A stretch of DNA of 10,698 nt, from positions 1 through 10,698 of the forward strand of contig DMAO01000235.1 of the NCBI GenBank assembly GCA_003446545.1, in the 5' to 3' direction. Source of the DNA: Sphaerochaeta sp. Its GTDB lineage: Bacteria; Spirochaetota; Spirochaetia; Sphaerochaetales; Sphaerochaetaceae. A model generated the notes under the pieces. The model was given only the letters and a program-made list of their open reading frames with translations, made no database searches and was not told the origin of the DNA. Positions 7,579 through 10,698 of the stretch are shown piece by piece. Positions within the stretch are counted from its first letter, which is position 1, and each line of letters starts with the position of its first letter. The translations under genes were made by a program, and so were the position numbers.

Positions 7579-7607
7579 ACATACTCATAAGGGATTGCAA
7601 GGGTCAA
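7578..7607 (-). promoter_or_regulatory. Candidate promoter of the grpE-dnaK-dnaJ operon
   Basis: On the minus strand TTGACC (-35, 7602-7607) is 18 bases from TATGTT (-10, 7578-7583), a fair housekeeping-sigma match. Transcription would start near 7570, leaving a leader of about 135 bases. CCCTTGCAA within the spacer faintly recalls a heat-shock sigma -35, but no matching -10 was found. Confidence 0.5.
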
Positions 7608-7808
7608 GTAGTTTTTCCCTGGATATACCCTATTTTGATCTTCCAAACAGAGCGAAAAAACGCAAACAAAAAGAATACCTAAAGAAAGAACATTGTCTCA
7701 ATATGTAGAGACTACCAATACTATGATTGAGTGCATTGTCTATAACATTAGCCAATAGGATTACTAGGAAAAAGATTGTGATAACCTTTCACTGAAAATC
7801 AAAGATGA

Positions 7809-9434
7809 TTAGAACGGAGCTTCCTCCTCATCAAGGATGATCTCTTCTTCCTCACTCTCAGGGAGATACTCCACCTGATGCTTTTCTGCCGTAGCTATTT
7901 TTCCATTCTTAAAAGCACTATTCTCTTTTCCCTTACCAGGGACACCTTCCTCAACCTTTCCCCTTATAGCCTCTGGTTCTTCACAAAGGGCCATAGCGAA
8001 CACGACGGAGGGAAGATCCTCTTCAACAGGGGTATCGGGGGGTGAGTCCTCAGCAGCAGGTACAATATATTCCACCTCAACGGGAGGCTCATCAACGACA
8101 GCATATTCTTTCTCTAGGGGTTTACATGCCTCATCAACCAAGGCCATGGCAAAGACTACTGAGCGAGGGGTTCCCTCAATCTCTGATTTCTTGAGAAGGG
8201 CAAGCTTCTCTTTCTTCATGCGGTCAAGCGACTCTTGTAACTGGGAGGACTCTTGGTGCAAGAGAGCTAAGCAAGAGGAGGCTTTCTCTTCCATACTCTG
8301 TAATGTCTCTAGGTTTTGCTCCCCTTTGATTGTCTCTTTGATCAAGGTACTCAACTCCTCTTTGAAGGAGAGCAAAGAGGCGTGCTCTGAGGCACCTAGG
8401 AGCTTGCTCACGTCCCTCGCCTGCTCAAGGCGTAGAGAGAGCTCCTTAAGATACTCTGAGACCACCCTGATCATATTCTGGAAGGAGATGTCTGTTTTTT
8501 GGAGGGTCATGTCAAAAATCTTGGAAATCTCACTATTGGACTGCTGGACAAAGCTCTGCATCTCTTCAGTAATACGGCTTAGAGCCTTCTCTTCAATGGC
8601 AAGCAACTCTTCTTCTTGCCTCTTTTGTTGTTCGGCATGCTTAGACTGAAGCTGGGCGTACTCTCTTTGTTGTTCTTGCATCTTCTCACCAGCCTGCCTA
8701 TATGCAGCTTGGAGATCCTTCTCATGCCCAAGCATCTGCTGTTCGCTCTCTTCATTAAGCTGACGTAACTTGGTGGCTTGCACTGAAACAAGATTCAGAG
8801 ATGCTTCCTGACGGTTTTTTAGGGTTTCTGTATGACCGGCAATTAAAGCAAGGTTATCCTGCTCTGCCTGTTGCACTTCCTTCTCATACTCCTGGAGTTT
8901 GACAAAAGATGCGCTGAGCATCTCCTTGGCCCTGAGATGTTGGATGCGCAGGTTCTCTTCACCCACAGAGAGTTGTTCTCCTAGGGCATCCTTGAACTGC
9001 TCAAATCGCAGGTCAAAGTCAGAAAAGCTCTCTTGCACACGGCTAAGGTTGGCCGCTTCAGCTTTCATCACCACCCCCCTCTTTTCAACCTGGGATGTGA
9101 GGCTCTCCAATTGAGTCAGGGAAGTCTGGTAGGTCACGAGCACCTTCTGTAACGTGGCAAGGTCTTCACTACGAGCCTCCAAATCGGCAAGTTGCGAATC
9201 GACATGGCTCATAAGCAGATGGGACTCATCAATCTTCTTGCTGATACGCTCTTCAACTTTCTGCACTAGTTCATTGAATTGGGTCTGACTGTTCTCAATA
9301 TTCTTGAGCAAAGCCTGTGATCGTTTCCTGATGAGGTCCGCACGCTGATTACGCTTGTCATCAGAGCGCAAGAGAAAAATGATGATCAGCGTCAGAATAA
9401 AGAGGACAACCGGCAACAATAACTCGAAACCCAT
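7809..9434 (-). CDS. Membrane-anchored coiled-coil protein (SpiroCoCo-like)
   Basis: The function is unknown. The 541-residue protein opens with one hydrophobic segment (about residues 3-22, MGFELLLPVVLFILTLIIIF) followed by LLRSDDKRNQR, a positive stretch expected on the cytoplasmic side. Residues about 30-420 are almost continuous coiled coil rich in Gln, Glu, Leu and Lys. The tail from about 420 is Pro/Glu-rich and acidic, ending EEEEIILDEEEAPF. It contains SVVFAMAL twice (425-432 and 476-483), each followed by a VEY motif (454-456, 521-523). GGAGG lies six bases before the ATG, and the HAD gene ends 16 bases upstream, so they are probably co-transcribed. The layout matches large spirochaete coiled-coil proteins; a scaffold or cell-envelope role is inference. 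Confidence 0.85.
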   Translation of the reverse strand: MGFELLLPVVLFILTLIIIFLLRSDDKRNQRADLIRKRSQALLKNIENSQTQFNELVQKVEERISKKIDESHLLMSHVDSQLADLEARSEDLATLQKVLVTYQTSLTQLESLTSQVEKRGVVMKAEAANLSRVQESFSDFDLRFEQFKDALGEQLSVGEENLRIQHLRAKEMLSASFVKLQEYEKEVQQAEQDNLALIAGHTETLKNRQEASLNLVSVQATKLRQLNEESEQQMLGHEKDLQAAYRQAGEKMQEQQREYAQLQSKHAEQQKRQEEELLAIEEKALSRITEEMQSFVQQSNSEISKIFDMTLQKTDISFQNMIRVVSEYLKELSLRLEQARDVSKLLGASEHASLLSFKEELSTLIKETIKGEQNLETLQSMEEKASSCLALLHQESSQLQESLDRMKKEKLALLKKSEIEGTPRSVVFAMALVDEACKPLEKEYAVVDEPPVEVEYIVPAAEDSPPDTPVEEDLPSVVFAMALCEEPEAIRGKVEEGVPGKGKENSAFKNGKIATAEKHQVEYLPESEEEEIILDEEEAPF

Positions 9435-9450
9435 AGTAGACCTCCATAAT

Positions 9451-10155
9451 TCAGAATACCAGAGATATGAGCTCCTTCCAAGAACTGATTACCAAATCAG
9501 CATCAGAATACCCTTTCCTTGACGAAGTGATCAGAGCTGAGTGCATCCCTGCCCTCTTTGCCCCCTGACAGTCCTTGGTATAGCTGTCCCCCACATAGAG
9601 CACTTCATTGGGGGAAGCATCCACGTAATCCAAAAGATAGGAGAAGGCCTTCACACTCGGCTTCAGGTAGCCACTGCACTCAGAACTGAGGGCAACATCC
9701 ACAAGGTCTGCAATACCAAGGGCCTGAAGTTTCTGCGCAACAGGGAAGTCACTGAAGACCACTATCTGCAACCCTTCCCGTTTAGCCATCATGAGAGCCT
9801 CCCGCATATGCGCATACGGCTTTATAGTACGAAAGGTACGTTGCCATGCGTCATAGAACTGAGTATCAATTCTATGACGCATGTGAAGGGTACTCTTCTC
9901 TGTCACCCTCTTACCAAATTGTTCAAGCATCAGATTTGCCTGACGGTTGAGCAAGCCCTCACGGGTTGCAGGCTTGGTGTCTTGCTCTTCCTGTTCAAGG
10001 CGATACTTCTGTCTTACTGCGTTAAAACGGAGGCCTAACATGAGAGAAGGAAAGGCAGAACAAATCATCCGCACAGTAAGCATACGCTTGGGATAGAGAG
10101 TACCATCAATATCCAGACAAAGGACTCTGATGGAATGTTCTTGTACAAATCCCAT
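9451..10155 (-). CDS. HAD-superfamily hydrolase (probable phosphatase, subfamily IA)
   Basis: This is a 234-residue cytoplasmic hydrolase that uses an aspartyl-phosphate intermediate; the substrate is unknown. All four HAD motifs are present: DIDGTL with nucleophile D15 and acid/base D17; S135 in VVFSDFP; K165 in GYLKPS; and VGDSYTKD with D190 and D195 for magnesium. A helical cap fills about 20-115. I chose the ATG at 10155 because it follows the der stop by one base, as expected for translational coupling, and the protein then begins just before the first strand. Its ribosome-binding site is weak (GGGG close upstream). An in-frame ATG at 10200 would add 15 residues overlapping der. Confidence 0.87.
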   Translation of the reverse strand: MGFVQEHSIRVLCLDIDGTLYPKRMLTVRMICSAFPSLMLGLRFNAVRQKYRLEQEEQDTKPATREGLLNRQANLMLEQFGKRVTEKSTLHMRHRIDTQFYDAWQRTFRTIKPYAHMREALMMAKREGLQIVVFSDFPVAQKLQALGIADLVDVALSSECSGYLKPSVKAFSYLLDYVDASPNEVLYVGDSYTKDCQGAKRAGMHSALITSSRKGYSDADLVISSWKELISLVF

Positions 10156-10156
10156 C

Positions 10157-10698
10157 CTAACCCCGTTTCTTTGTAACAGCGTTTCGCCCCTGCTTTGCAT
10201 TTCGCTTTTCCATTTTACCCTGGGCAGCCTTGTTCCCTGGCTTGGTACCCTTGGACTTGGCTACAGCCTTACCTCCAGTACGTCTGGCTGAAGAGTCATC
10301 CTTAGAGGGGCGAATCCCCTTTGTAATCTTTTTAGGCCTGTCATTGAGAGAAGCGTTTCTCTTACGCTCTCGCAGATTGATTTCAATGGGAACTTGGGTA
10401 AATCCTAGATCACGCCTTACACAGTTCTTCATATACTGGATGTACGTCTGTGGAAAATCCTTGACCCTGTTCACAAACATCAGGAATCGGATCGGATTTG
10501 CGCTGATCTGCGTGCCATACATAACCTTGAAGTGTCCACTCGATCCTCGGGGGGGCTGATAGGCCTCACTCCAATCCTTGATGGCAGTGTTCAATGATGA
10601 GGTATCAATTCGTTTGTTGAGCTGTTTCCATACTCCCCAGACGGTATCAAGTAACTTGCCGATATCAATGCCTTGTGTGGCGCTGATTGCAGCAATAA
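10157..10698 (-). CDS. der: Ribosome-assembly GTPase Der (EngA), C-terminal part only
   Basis: Only the last 179 codons plus two bases of the preceding codon are in view; the start and both G-domain nucleotide motifs are outside. The visible part begins IAAISATQGIDIGKLLDTV, matching the G5 motif (SA) and final helix of the second GTPase domain. The KH-like C-terminal domain follows (KVMYGTQISANPIRFLMFVN ... YIQYMKNCVRRDLGF ... PIEINLRERK). Der acts in 50S subunit maturation. Most relatives end near the RERK motif, but this protein continues 67 residues with 22 Lys/Arg and only four acidic residues (10160-10360). The stop is one base before the HAD start codon. Confidence 0.93.
   Translation of the reverse strand, partial: IAAISATQGIDIGKLLDTVWGVWKQLNKRIDTSSLNTAIKDWSEAYQPPRGSSGHFKVMYGTQISANPIRFLMFVNRVKDFPQTYIQYMKNCVRRDLGFTQVPIEINLRERKRNASLNDRPKKITKGIRPSKDDSSARRTGGKAVAKSKGTKPGNKAAQGKMEKRNAKQGRNAVTKKRG

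Larger units (their letters stand above)
7435..7808. other. 374-base gene-free region between the coiled-coil gene and grpE
   Basis: I see no convincing gene here. The part next to grpE (to about 7570) would be the mRNA leader of the chaperone operon. It contains a direct repeat on the plus strand, CTGGCACAA (7472-7480) and CTAGCACAA (7496-7504), 24 bases apart. The part next to the coiled-coil gene is A/T-rich and has CATTGTCT twice (7691-7698, 7734-7741). A weak 4-bp hairpin (GTGA/TCAC, near 7779-7793) with a T-run on the minus strand could be a poor terminator for the coiled-coil gene. There is no CIRCE palindrome (TTAGCACTC-N9-GAGTGCTAA). Confidence 0.6.

Noticed and set aside
7302..7646. 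Minus-strand open frame of 114 codons covering the grpE leader and overlapping the grpE start in another frame
   Set aside because: It overlaps the predicted promoter, and its C-terminal half is the out-of-frame reading of the grpE repeat (Arg/Lys/Ser repeats). It has no recognisable domain.
10156..10200. Upstream ATG start for the HAD hydrolase
   Set aside because: It overlaps der by 44 bases and adds residues with no family match; the ATG one base after the der stop is simpler. It is not fully excluded, because the ribosome-binding site of the chosen start is weak.

Overview
The window looks like ordinary chromosome from a free-living or gut spirochaete of the Sphaerochaeta/Treponema group. 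The basis is roughly half-GC coding sequence, a Sec-secreted DUF3798-type binding protein feeding an RbsA-like ABC ATPase, and a membrane-anchored coiled-coil protein of the kind called SpiroCoCo in spirochaetes. These are recognised by eye, so genus placement is an inference. Every gene I can support lies on the minus strand, so transcription runs from high to low coordinates.

In transcription order, the first block is the 3' end of der (ribosome-assembly GTPase, cut by the window edge), a HAD-family phosphatase starting one base after the der stop, and a 541-residue coiled-coil membrane protein 16 bases further on. Spacing suggests one operon. A 374-base gene-free stretch follows and carries a candidate promoter for the second block: the DnaK chaperone machine grpE-dnaK-dnaJ, ending in a clear intrinsic terminator. 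There is no CIRCE operator and no hrcA in view.

The third block is rlmB (23S rRNA ribose methyltransferase), which stands alone between two terminators. Its -10 box overlaps the T-tract of the dnaJ terminator. The fourth block is a transport operon with a well-formed promoter: a periplasmic binding protein (DUF3798), then, after a 174-base spacer with three hairpins, a sugar-type tandem ABC ATPase running off the low-coordinate end. Its permeases are presumably just outside.

Most of the window is conserved housekeeping, and I see no mobile element, CRISPR array, tRNA, rRNA or defence system. The most unusual signals are an eight-residue motif occurring twice with different codons in the acidic tail of the coiled-coil protein, a noncanonical ABC ATPase paired with a DUF3798 receptor, structured RNA between co-transcribed genes (dnaK/dnaJ and binding protein/ATPase), a 24-bp in-frame tandem repeat in grpE, and a long basic tail on Der.
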